A stretch of DNA of 59,567 bases from an uncultured Bacilli bacterium (GTDB lineage Bacteria > Bacillota_I > Bacilli_A > RF39 > UBA660). Below are positions 52,910-59,567 of the stretch, one piece after another. A program made the position numbers and the translations under genes. The stretch's first letter is position 1. The number at the start of each line of letters is the position of its first letter. Location: positions 1 through 59,567 of the forward strand of contig CANQPA010000003.1 of NCBI GenBank assembly GCA_947625635.1, in the 5' to 3' direction. The notes beneath the pieces are model-generated. The model did not search any database. It was given only the letters and a program-made list of their open reading frames with translations, and had not been told where the DNA came from.

Positions 52910-53932
52910 TTATCGTGTTTTAATATAATCAATAGGAGGATTTAAAATATTTGAACCAAAATTTTTTGTTATATCATAAATCTTAATAACTTTATCCCTT
53001 AAGGCATACTTATTATTTTTAAATAATTTAACTTTTCTTACCTGTTTTTCTCTCTTAGAAAGTAATTTTGATAATCTATTTTGATATATTTTTAATTTTG
53101 AAATATTATACACAGTATGTTCTTTATCACTTAAATTTTCAATACTACTTTCCGTATCAGATATTTTTTTGTATATTTTAAACAACTTGTCCTCTTTGTC
53201 ATAATTTTCTAATTTATCTTGTATTTTTACTAACTCTGTTTGTGCCCTTTCTAGTTGGGTATGTAAAGCACTTAATCTCAATGAATATATAGCTGTTTCA
53301 AAAGATAAAGGATTACTATTTTCTCTAATTGCTATTAGTTGTTTCAATAATTCTATTTGATTTTCATATCTTAAATATGCTATTTTCAAATCATAATTAT
53401 TAGTATGATTATTAAGTAAAACATCAATTTTATTTTCTAAAATTAAATTAAATTCCTTAATTAATTCTGATTCTGAAGTTTTTACTTCACCAATACTAGA
53501 TGATTGTGAAGAACCATATAATTTTGCTTTTCTAATTTTTTCTGCTACATATCCAGTAGTAGAAGCAACTAAGTATATAGTAGAATTGACTATTTTTTTT
53601 ACATTTTTTTTAATATTTGTTATATCTACGCCCTTTTTATATGATAATGGCTCATGATAATAAGAAGAATCTGAATATATATTTCTATTTTTTATAAAAT
53701 TTTCTAAATATGAATCGTATCTTTTCTTTTCTTCTTTATCAGATAATTTTCTATATGCATCTTTGATTTTCTCTCTCTCATAATCATTTGTCGTTTCCTT
53801 TAATCTCTTGTTTGCCATATACTTTAGATCATCAAAATTTATTGTTTTTAGATAATTTAAATCATCAATAGTAAAATCCGTTGTTTTTCCATAACCCAAC
53901 ACTTCATAATAATTTTTATCATTATAATCCAT
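52910..53932 (-). CDS. J-domain-like protein with long coiled coil
   Basis: A 340-residue protein. The N-terminus resembles a J domain (NYYEVLGYGKTTDFTIDDLNYLKT...DYEREKIKDAYRKLSDKEEKKRYDSYL) but the HPD motif is absent and an insertion separates the helices. Residues about 150-310 are predicted coiled coil (LRLSALHTQLERAQTELVKIQDKLENYDK). No TM or signal. The ATG at 53932 with GAGG is chosen. It precedes the VirB2-like gene by 21 nt, so it may be a cytoplasmic partner of it; that link is inference. Confidence 0.7.
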   Translation of the reverse strand: MDYNDKNYYEVLGYGKTTDFTIDDLNYLKTINFDDLKYMANKRLKETTNDYEREKIKDAYRKLSDKEEKKRYDSYLENFIKNRNIYSDSSYYHEPLSYKKGVDITNIKKNVKKIVNSTIYLVASTTGYVAEKIRKAKLYGSSQSSSIGEVKTSESELIKEFNLILENKIDVLLNNHTNNYDLKIAYLRYENQIELLKQLIAIRENSNPLSFETAIYSLRLSALHTQLERAQTELVKIQDKLENYDKEDKLFKIYKKISDTESSIENLSDKEHTVYNISKLKIYQNRLSKLLSKREKQVRKVKLFKNNKYALRDKVIKIYDITKNFGSNILNPPIDYIKTR

Positions 53933-53986
53933 AATTAATTCCTCACTTACAAGCACAATTATACCACATTTTTTTAACAAATTAAA

Positions 53987-54577
53987 CTATAATTGTTGTA
54001 CAAATTTTTTTATTATCAAATTACAATTTTCTGTATATTCGAAATAATAACAAAAAGAAACTAATATTGACCCCAAAAGTGCAACTATAATGTCACCCAT
54101 AGTGTCACTAACACCAGTTAATATAACCCTTTGTGGATCAACATTGAAATAATAACTTGAAAGATATTCAAATATTTCCCAAAGTGATGCAATCAACATA
54201 GAAAAAGAAATTAAAAATATTATATTGAAAATCACTTTATTATTAATTTTCAACTTTACAAGTATATATATAGCAACAAAACTTGTTACAATACCTGAAA
54301 TAAAGTGTGTAAATTTATCAAACCAATAAATTGAATTATATAACTCACAAATAACTCCAAGAAAATGTGACATAAATATGAACAATATATATATAAAATT
54401 TATACCCTCGTTTATTCTTACTTTAAAAATTTTCTGAATTATATATAATAAATTTATTGTAAAAATTATTGAAATATCCTTTAAAACAAAAATTATATTT
54501 TCATCTTTTGTTATAGCAAAATACAAACTACCTATAGTTGAAAATATTATCAATAAAAAATTAATTTTCTTTATCAT
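53987..54577 (-). CDS. YjdF/DUF2238-like polytopic membrane protein
   Basis: A 196-residue protein with about six membrane helices. The motifs WFDKFTHFISGIVTS, ASLWEIFEYLSSYYF and LTGVSDTMGDIIVALLGS match the DUF2238/YjdF-like family of unknown function. It overlaps the rmuC stop by 17 nt. The first residues MIKKINFLLI form a typical uncleaved signal anchor. Confidence 0.8.
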   Translation of the reverse strand: MIKKINFLLIIFSTIGSLYFAITKDENIIFVLKDISIIFTINLLYIIQKIFKVRINEGINFIYILFIFMSHFLGVICELYNSIYWFDKFTHFISGIVTSFVAIYILVKLKINNKVIFNIIFLISFSMLIASLWEIFEYLSSYYFNVDPQRVILTGVSDTMGDIIVALLGSILVSFCYYFEYTENCNLIIKKFVQQL

Positions 54578-55628
54578 CCAATTCTCCCATTTCTACTTGA
54601 TTAATACTGTTAAATCTATTTGTTATCTTTGTTGTTGTTGTATGTATATCTTTTACATCTTTACTTACAGTCTCTATACTCCTGTAAAGTTTATCCCATC
54701 TATCTTTATATCTTTTAAATTCTTCATCAAGTAATCTTAATTCAGTATGTATTATACGAGCGTATTTATCTCTTTCTATATTTTTTATTATTATTTGTAT
54801 TGTAGTTAATGTACTTATAAGTGTTGTTGGGCTCGTTATCCAAACTCTCTTCTTATAAGCATATTCTAATATATCAGTAAAATATGCGTTAATTTCTGCA
54901 AATATAGCCTCTGCTGGTAAAAATAGTATTGCTTGATCACTCGTCACTCCTGGTATTATATATTTACTACTTATTGTATCTATATGTTTTTTCATATCAG
55001 ACTTAAACATTTTTTCTGACTGATTTCTTATATCTAAGCTATTGTTTTTATCAACCATCATTTGATAATTTTCTAATGGAAATTTAGAATCAATTGCTAT
55101 AGTTCCAAGAGGTTCTGGAGCAAAAAGAACTGCGTCAGCTATTGTACCATTATTAAATCCATACTGCATTTGATATATTTTTTTATTATTTTTGCCGAAT
55201 ACATTTGAAAGTATATGTTCTAAATTAACTTCACCATATATTCCTCTAGTTTTTTTATCTGTCAATATTCCCTGTAAAGAAACTATATCACCAGATATTG
55301 TATCAATTTTTTTCTGTGCTTCATCAATTTTTGATAATCTTTGAAGTACGTCTGTAAAAGTTTTATTCGTTTTTTCAAAATTTTCATCTAATCTTTCATT
55401 TACTTTATCATTTATAATTCTTAATCTATTATCAAGTCTTTCAGTTTGATTATTAAAATCCGCAGTCAAACTACGCGAAAAATCAGTTTTAAAATCACTT
55501 ATTTCTTTTATCACATTTATTTCTAATCTGTTTATCTTGTCTCCCGTATTTTCACTATTTTTTTTAACTAATATTATAATTAGTAATATTAATATTATTA
55601 TCAATACACTAAGTATTATATATTCCAT
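54561..55628 (-). CDS. rmuC: DNA recombination protein RmuC
   Basis: A 355-residue protein: N-terminal membrane helix (2-23), long coiled coil (30-115), then the RmuC nuclease-like domain (TRGIYGEVNLEHILSNVFG, DAVLFAPEPLGTIAIDSKFPLENYQ, FLPAEAIFAEINAYFTDILEYAYKKRVWITSPTTLISTL). RmuC is linked to suppression of inverted-repeat recombination; homologues occur near defence and conjugation genes but also as housekeeping genes. The ATG at 55628 has a GGTGATAAGT ribosome-binding site. Confidence 0.92.
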   Translation of the reverse strand: MEYIILSVLIIILILLIIILVKKNSENTGDKINRLEINVIKEISDFKTDFSRSLTADFNNQTERLDNRLRIINDKVNERLDENFEKTNKTFTDVLQRLSKIDEAQKKIDTISGDIVSLQGILTDKKTRGIYGEVNLEHILSNVFGKNNKKIYQMQYGFNNGTIADAVLFAPEPLGTIAIDSKFPLENYQMMVDKNNSLDIRNQSEKMFKSDMKKHIDTISSKYIIPGVTSDQAILFLPAEAIFAEINAYFTDILEYAYKKRVWITSPTTLISTLTTIQIIIKNIERDKYARIIHTELRLLDEEFKRYKDRWDKLYRSIETVSKDVKDIHTTTTKITNRFNSINQVEMGELDDKEN

Positions 55629-55684
55629 ACTTATCACCATATATATTATATCATGAAAATGAAAAAATAAGATAAATTAATATC

Positions 55685-55972
55685 TTATTCGTTCAAAATC
55701 CATGCTTCATAACCACCTGTTACATTTGCAACATTATACCCATTGTTTTGTAAAATTTGACATAATCTTCTACTTTGTATTCCTTTTTGACAATAAATAT
55801 AATATTTTTCATTTTTATTTAAGTACTTATCAAAACTTAATAATAATTGTTCCATTGGTATATTTTTTGCATTCATTATATGTTTATCATTATATTTTTC
55901 TATACTTCTTATATCTATTAAATTTACGTTACCTAATTTTTTTAATTCAGTTACAGAAATACTATTTATCAT
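55685..55972 (-). CDS. Rhodanese-like domain protein
   Basis: A 95-residue single-domain rhodanese: NLIDIRSIEKYNDKHIMNAKNIPM, then the active-site loop YCQKGIQSRR with Cys at about 61 and NVTGGYEAW. It is a sulfurtransferase of the PspE/GlpE size with a possible persulfide role; its physiological sulfur acceptor is unknown. Own ATG after GGTGGTTAT. Confidence 0.9.
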   Translation of the reverse strand: MINSISVTELKKLGNVNLIDIRSIEKYNDKHIMNAKNIPMEQLLLSFDKYLNKNEKYYIYCQKGIQSRRLCQILQNNGYNVANVTGGYEAWILNE

Positions 55973-56027
55973 ATAACCACCCTAATACATTATATGTATT
56001 CAATAGTATTTTATAGAGTTAAAAAGT

Positions 56028-58133
56028 TTATTCATCTGAAAAAAAGTCATCGAAGAACTGATCGTCAGTTATTCCATTTTTATTCTTTTTTTCTTCCTCG
56101 TATCTTTCAAATTCGCTATTTAATTTTGATTTTTCATCATCTTCTTCAATAGCCGATTTTTCAATTTTTGCCTCTTTAATAGATTCTTTTTCATTTTTTT
56201 CTAATTTAGCTTTTTCTTGTCTTTCTTCTTCCTCAAGTTCTGCAATCTTAGCATCTATTCTTTTTACTAAATCATCAACATTAAAGCCTCCATTATTACC
56301 TGCAGATTTTGAAATTTCAGAAAAAGGATTATATGCATTCTCAGGCATAAAAGGTGGTACTTTAGGCATCTCGTATCCGCCTAAGGATTCCCCGCCTAAC
56401 ATATTATTAATCTTTTCCTCTCTTTTTTTATTCACAAAAGCTTTTAAATCAAATGTTTTTACAGGTTGTTTTTCTCTATGAGGATATGAAGCTTTAGGGA
56501 AATTATGCCCCCAGTTCATCTGAAAATTAGGAGTTAATTTTGTCTTAAAAGGCATAGTTCTTAATCTCAAAATAATTGTTTCCCATTGGCTTAATCTTTG
56601 AAGATCACTTACAGTAACTAATGGTGTTGAAGAAGTTTTTTCTTTTTCTTTTGATTTAACTTCACCACACATTTTACTTATCTCTTCGAGTGCAGAAAGT
56701 TCCGTACTTATTAGATAAACAATATTACCACAGTTTCCTTTTATAGTTTCTCCATTTTCTTTACCATAAACTTCATTAAGTTGAGCAAAGTTTTGAATTA
56801 TAAAAGTAAATCTAATATTTCTTGAACGAGCAGCTGTAACCATAGTAGTTACATCTTTTAAAGGTGGCATATTAGCAAACTCATCCAATATAAAATTAGT
56901 CCTATGCGGTAATTTTCCACCAGATTCTTGAGCAACTGAAATTAAAGTTTCATAACACTGCTTTAAAAAAATTGTAACAAGGGAATGATATGTTGTTTTT
57001 TCATCCTGTATAACTATAAACACAGCCGTCTTTTTTCTACCTATATCCCTCATATCGAAATCGTTATTAGACAGCATTTCAGATAAATTAGCACGAGATG
57101 CAAACAACTGTATTTTTTGCTTAAATACAGATAATATACTTCCCTTTGTTTCGCTTGGAGCCATTAAGGTGGAAGAAGCTTTCGTATATGCTGTTCCAGC
57201 TGGATCCTTATAACTAAAATAATCTTTTACATATGTAGTGTTAGCTAATTTTTCTTCGCCAACGGTTGTCATTAAACTTATAGAATTTAAATTTATTTCT
57301 GATGGATCAGCATCTTCAAAAAGTGCACAAGCTAACCCTGCAAAATAATCTGCAGATGTATTTTCCCAGAAAGGGTCTTGTCCTTTCGCACTTGGATCAT
57401 GAAGAATATTTGCAGCTAAATCCTCAAGTAACTCAACTGATTTATCTATATTTCCATCTTTATATAATGAATATGGTAAATACATAGGATTCCAAGCATT
57501 CCCTTGCTGTGGATCACGGAAATTTAATAAAACAATATTATAACCTAAACTCTTCAAATAATTAGAAGTTTGCTCATATATTTCTCCCTTAGGGTCTGTG
57601 ATAATCATAGACTCATCGTGTTTAGCCAGTAAATTTACCATAGGTAATACTGTTGTTTGAGTTTTTCCTGCACCGGTAGAACCTATAACCAAATTATGAT
57701 ATCCACCATTATCAACCCATACTTTTTTAGGATTCATAATTAATGGAATTCCAGCAGCATCGGCCTTAGGAGCCAAAGGGTCTACTTCCCTAACATCTAA
57801 ACCATTCTGAACTTCTTTTTCTTTAGCCCATCTAGAATAATTTTTTTCTTTTTTTTGCCCAATAGAAATACCTATTCCTGTTGCATCCTCTTCCTTTTCT
57901 AAAAATATTGATTTAACGCCAGCAAAAACGGCTACAAGGCCAGCCAAAAAAAATACTATTGTAGCGGCTATATTTTGTGGAAAAAAGGCCAGAAACAAAT
58001 TAAAAGTAAAAGATTCCCCTTTTATAAACTGAGATACATTTGATACTGCAAAAGCAACTACTATTAACCAAACTACTGCAAATATACAAAATATTAATAC
58101 ATCTTTAGCTTCTGCTTTAAATCTTAACTTCAT
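56028..58133 (-). CDS. VirD4/TraG-type type IV coupling ATPase
   Basis: A 701-residue T4SS coupling protein. Two N-terminal membrane helices (about 10-35 and 52-77), Walker A GSTGAGKT (151-158), NAWNPMYLPYSLY, the Walker B/VirD4 motif FILDEFANMPPLKD, RSRNIRFTFIIQNFAQLNEVYG and GNCGNIVYLIS, then a ~130-residue charged coiled-coil tail not found in the ATPase core. Resembles the Gram-positive CD1115-type VirD4. The ATG at 58133 is used; the in-frame GTG at 58142 is part of the AGGTGATA ribosome-binding site. Follows the VirB8-like genes directly. Confidence 0.93.
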   Translation of the reverse strand: MKLRFKAEAKDVLIFCIFAVVWLIVVAFAVSNVSQFIKGESFTFNLFLAFFPQNIAATIVFFLAGLVAVFAGVKSIFLEKEEDATGIGISIGQKKEKNYSRWAKEKEVQNGLDVREVDPLAPKADAAGIPLIMNPKKVWVDNGGYHNLVIGSTGAGKTQTTVLPMVNLLAKHDESMIITDPKGEIYEQTSNYLKSLGYNIVLLNFRDPQQGNAWNPMYLPYSLYKDGNIDKSVELLEDLAANILHDPSAKGQDPFWENTSADYFAGLACALFEDADPSEINLNSISLMTTVGEEKLANTTYVKDYFSYKDPAGTAYTKASSTLMAPSETKGSILSVFKQKIQLFASRANLSEMLSNNDFDMRDIGRKKTAVFIVIQDEKTTYHSLVTIFLKQCYETLISVAQESGGKLPHRTNFILDEFANMPPLKDVTTMVTAARSRNIRFTFIIQNFAQLNEVYGKENGETIKGNCGNIVYLISTELSALEEISKMCGEVKSKEKEKTSSTPLVTVSDLQRLSQWETIILRLRTMPFKTKLTPNFQMNWGHNFPKASYPHREKQPVKTFDLKAFVNKKREEKINNMLGGESLGGYEMPKVPPFMPENAYNPFSEISKSAGNNGGFNVDDLVKRIDAKIAELEEEERQEKAKLEKNEKESIKEAKIEKSAIEEDDEKSKLNSEFERYEEEKKNKNGITDDQFFDDFFSDE

Positions 58134-58142
58134 TATTATCAC

Positions 58143-58613
58143 CTATATTTCTACTGTATAATCATCTAAATATAATTCATATTGCATAACACCTTTGGTT
58201 TTAAATATATATATATTTTCATATTGATCATACACTCCAAATATTATATATTCATCTGCAGCCTGTTTATAATATCTAGATAATGTATATGTATTATTAC
58301 CTAAAGAATTTATATAATCTATATAATTTTGTTTATTACCAAATTTTTTGTTTCTATACTCTTCAGCTAGCAAATTATAAGCTTTATTCGGGTCATTGTG
58401 CATCGTATATATATAATCATTTAAATATATTCTTGCCATAGCCTCATCAGATATATAAGTAGCTATATACTCATTAACTTTATAATCTTTCAAATATTCA
58501 TCATATTCTTCTTCATCCTTAGGGGTTAAACTTCTTAATAAGAAATATAAAATTAAAAGCCCTACTAACACTATAATGACAATTAATATATCTTTTATTG
58601 TTTTTTTATTCAT
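58143..58613 (-). CDS. Bitopic membrane protein, VirB8/TcpC-like candidate (second)
   Basis: A 156-residue protein: cytoplasmic tail, TM (about 8-29), then a ~125-residue extracytoplasmic domain (MARIYLNDYIYTMHNDPNKAYNLLAEEYRNKKFGNKQNYIDYINSLG...) with the helix-then-sheet pattern of NTF2-like/VirB8 folds. The ATG at 58613 overlaps the preceding gene's stop by 8 nt (ATGAATAA). It lies 9 nt upstream of the VirD4 gene. Fold call is by pattern only. Confidence 0.65.
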   Translation of the reverse strand: MNKKTIKDILIVIIVLVGLLILYFLLRSLTPKDEEEYDEYLKDYKVNEYIATYISDEAMARIYLNDYIYTMHNDPNKAYNLLAEEYRNKKFGNKQNYIDYINSLGNNTYTLSRYYKQAADEYIIFGVYDQYENIYIFKTKGVMQYELYLDDYTVEI

Positions 58614-59124
58614 CTTCTTCACCATCCGTAAATATTTTGCCAGAATATGGTTCAACTGAAAAAGTTTTACTAGTGGAATCTAAGTAAACAATAAAATAAA
58701 CATCTTTATTTTCATAATTATCAACTGTACCATTTTCATATAGAAGATTTTTTTCAATATTTCCATATACATAATACTTAGTAATATTATTATTCAATTT
58801 TTCGTAATACATTTTTTTAGATGTAAATGTCGAATCAGAATCAACTCGAGGTAAGAACTCCATAACATTTTCAATTGTTACTTTTTGATTTTTTTTATAA
58901 TTGTCATCTAAAACGAGAATCAAACTTTCTCTATCATTGGACGATAAATATGTAATAAATCTATATAAACAAGAATTAACCGTATAAAAATTACTATAAT
59001 TAGTTACAATACTTATCTCATTTTCATTTATTTTATCATTTTTATTATAAAATGATGTAACAATAACAACGATTATTACTAATACAACCAATATAATAGC
59101 AGTTAATTTAGATTTATCTTTCAT
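58606..59124 (-). CDS. Bitopic membrane protein, VirB8/TcpC-like candidate (first)
   Basis: A 172-residue protein: TM (8-26) followed by an extracytoplasmic domain (SCLYRFITYLSSNDRESLILVLDDNYKKNQKVTIENVMEFLP... then strands YYVYGNIEKNL, DVYFIVYLDSTSKTFSVEPYSG). The helical start and C-terminal beta-sheet match VirB8/TcpC-type NTF2 folds in outline, as does the position after a lysozyme gene (compare Tn916 orf14-orf13). Together with its smaller neighbour it could form a periplasm-like scaffold. GGGGATTTTTTT ribosome-binding site. Sequence similarity alone does not prove it. Confidence 0.65.
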   Translation of the reverse strand: MKDKSKLTAIILVVLVIIVVIVTSFYNKNDKINENEISIVTNYSNFYTVNSCLYRFITYLSSNDRESLILVLDDNYKKNQKVTIENVMEFLPRVDSDSTFTSKKMYYEKLNNNITKYYVYGNIEKNLLYENGTVDNYENKDVYFIVYLDSTSKTFSVEPYSGKIFTDGEEDE

Positions 59125-59150
59125 AAAAAAATCCCCTCACTTTATTTTTA

Positions 59151-59567
59151 TCAAGTATTATAAACATATTTACCATTATGAAATAATTCCCATTCTGCTT
59201 TTCTTCTTCTTGATAATCCAGTTTCAAAACCTTTTCTTATACTTCTATAAAACCAATTTGTATACAGTTCATCAGTATCACCATATTTTTTAAAGGCAGA
59301 TACAAACCCACTTATATTACCAGTATTATACTTCTGTGAAATTAAAGCTTCTATCTGATTATTTGAAAGTACAATTTCATTATTCGCAAGAGTATTTTCA
59401 ATATCACTTCTAGCATCCGCTATAACTTCAAGTTCAACTTGATCAACTATATCAACTGGAATCTTATCTCCAGGATGATAATCATCTGGATTTATTCCAT
59501 ACTTCAAAAAATAATTACCCGTATATTCAAGTGTAAGTCCATGCCCCACAGTTCTTACATCATCTCC
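59151..59567 (-). CDS. GH24-type lysozyme domain, partial (5' end beyond window)
   Basis: The frame is open to the right edge, so the gene starts outside the window. About 138 residues are visible. They match the C-terminal part of phage-type GH24 lysozymes: DVRTVGHGLT (compare TIGYGHT), NNEIVLSNNQIEALISQKYNTGNI, and GLSRRRKAEWELFHNGKY. As the likely peptidoglycan hydrolase of the downstream VirB8-VirD4 genes it is the VirB1/orf14 equivalent. Upstream domains (such as CHAP/NlpC or a TM helix) would lie off the edge. Confidence 0.8.
   Translation of the reverse strand, partial: GDDVRTVGHGLTLEYTGNYFLKYGINPDDYHPGDKIPVDIVDQVELEVIADARSDIENTLANNEIVLSNNQIEALISQKYNTGNISGFVSAFKKYGDTDELYTNWFYRSIRKGFETGLSRRRKAEWELFHNGKYVYNT

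Noticed and set aside
56028..59567. Prophage interpretation because of the lysozyme
   Set aside because: The accompanying genes are a VirD4 ATPase and bitopic membrane proteins rather than capsid, terminase or holin genes.

Overview
The window is AT-rich, Gram-positive-type chromosome from an apparently uncultured, probably gut-associated member of the Bacilli/Mollicutes-like Firmicutes (RF39- or Erysipelotrichia-like; this placement is inference). Support comes from the very low GC, the YabP-YabQ-DivIC order, the rpsT/gpr divergent pair, the greA-TrhP pair and the rimP-nusA-rnpM...infB-rbfA operon, all Bacillus-type synteny. Five recognisable sporulation or spore-coat families (Gpr, SpoVIF, GerQ, YabP, YabQ) plus SpoVG indicate a spore former or a recent descendant of one. 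TGA is used as an ordinary stop (for example comEB-like, smpB, trhP), so the code is the standard bacterial code, not the mycoplasma code. Almost all genes lie on the minus strand. The plus-strand exceptions are rpmB, clpP, rpsT, a transglutaminase, a CPBP protease, gerQ and lemA.

Layout, left to right. 1-2960: recG and a small-multidrug-export-like membrane protein, flanked by two unassigned ~100-nt transcription units, each with a promoter, three hairpins and a terminator. 2961-11700: hemW, an unknown gene, lepA, a HerA-type translocase, dnaE and rpmB. 11701-21600: hypothetical gene, polysaccharide deacetylase lipoprotein, ruvB/ruvA, gap, a TGS-uridine-kinase-like protein, clpP, spoVIF, an O-antigen-ligase-like polytopic protein and der. 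21601-24552: a ~530-bp tandem triplication of type IV prepilin genes, then gpr and rpsT. 24553-30786: transglutaminase-like protein and the translation operon rimP(short)-nusA-rnpM-two dCMP-deaminase-like genes-infB-rbfA. 30787-42720: CPBP protease, a 50-residue membrane protein, recD2, degenerate J-like protein, miaA, HExxH protein, queA, a two-gene prepilin operon, a hydrolase, greA and the two U32/TrhP proteins. 42740-51700: a VirB2-like Cys-rich membrane protein, pduL, gerQ, lemA, divIC-yabQ-yabP, spoVG, smpB, two CapA paralogues and rnr. 51785-59567: a second VirB2-like Cys-rich protein, a J-like coiled-coil protein, a YjdF-like membrane protein, rmuC, rhodanese, a VirD4-type coupling ATPase, two VirB8/TcpC-like bitopic proteins and a GH24 lysozyme running off the right edge.

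The right edge (lysozyme, VirB8-like, VirB8-like, VirD4) has the logic of a Gram-positive type IV secretion/conjugation apparatus. The two paralogous VirB2-like proteins at 42740 and 51785 are candidate pilin or channel partners scattered among housekeeping genes; this is the best candidate for an undescribed system. The type IV prepilin array and the separate prepilin operon suggest a second extracellular filament or adhesion system whose assembly ATPase and peptidase are not in the window. No tRNA, rRNA, CRISPR array, insertion sequence or transposase was seen.
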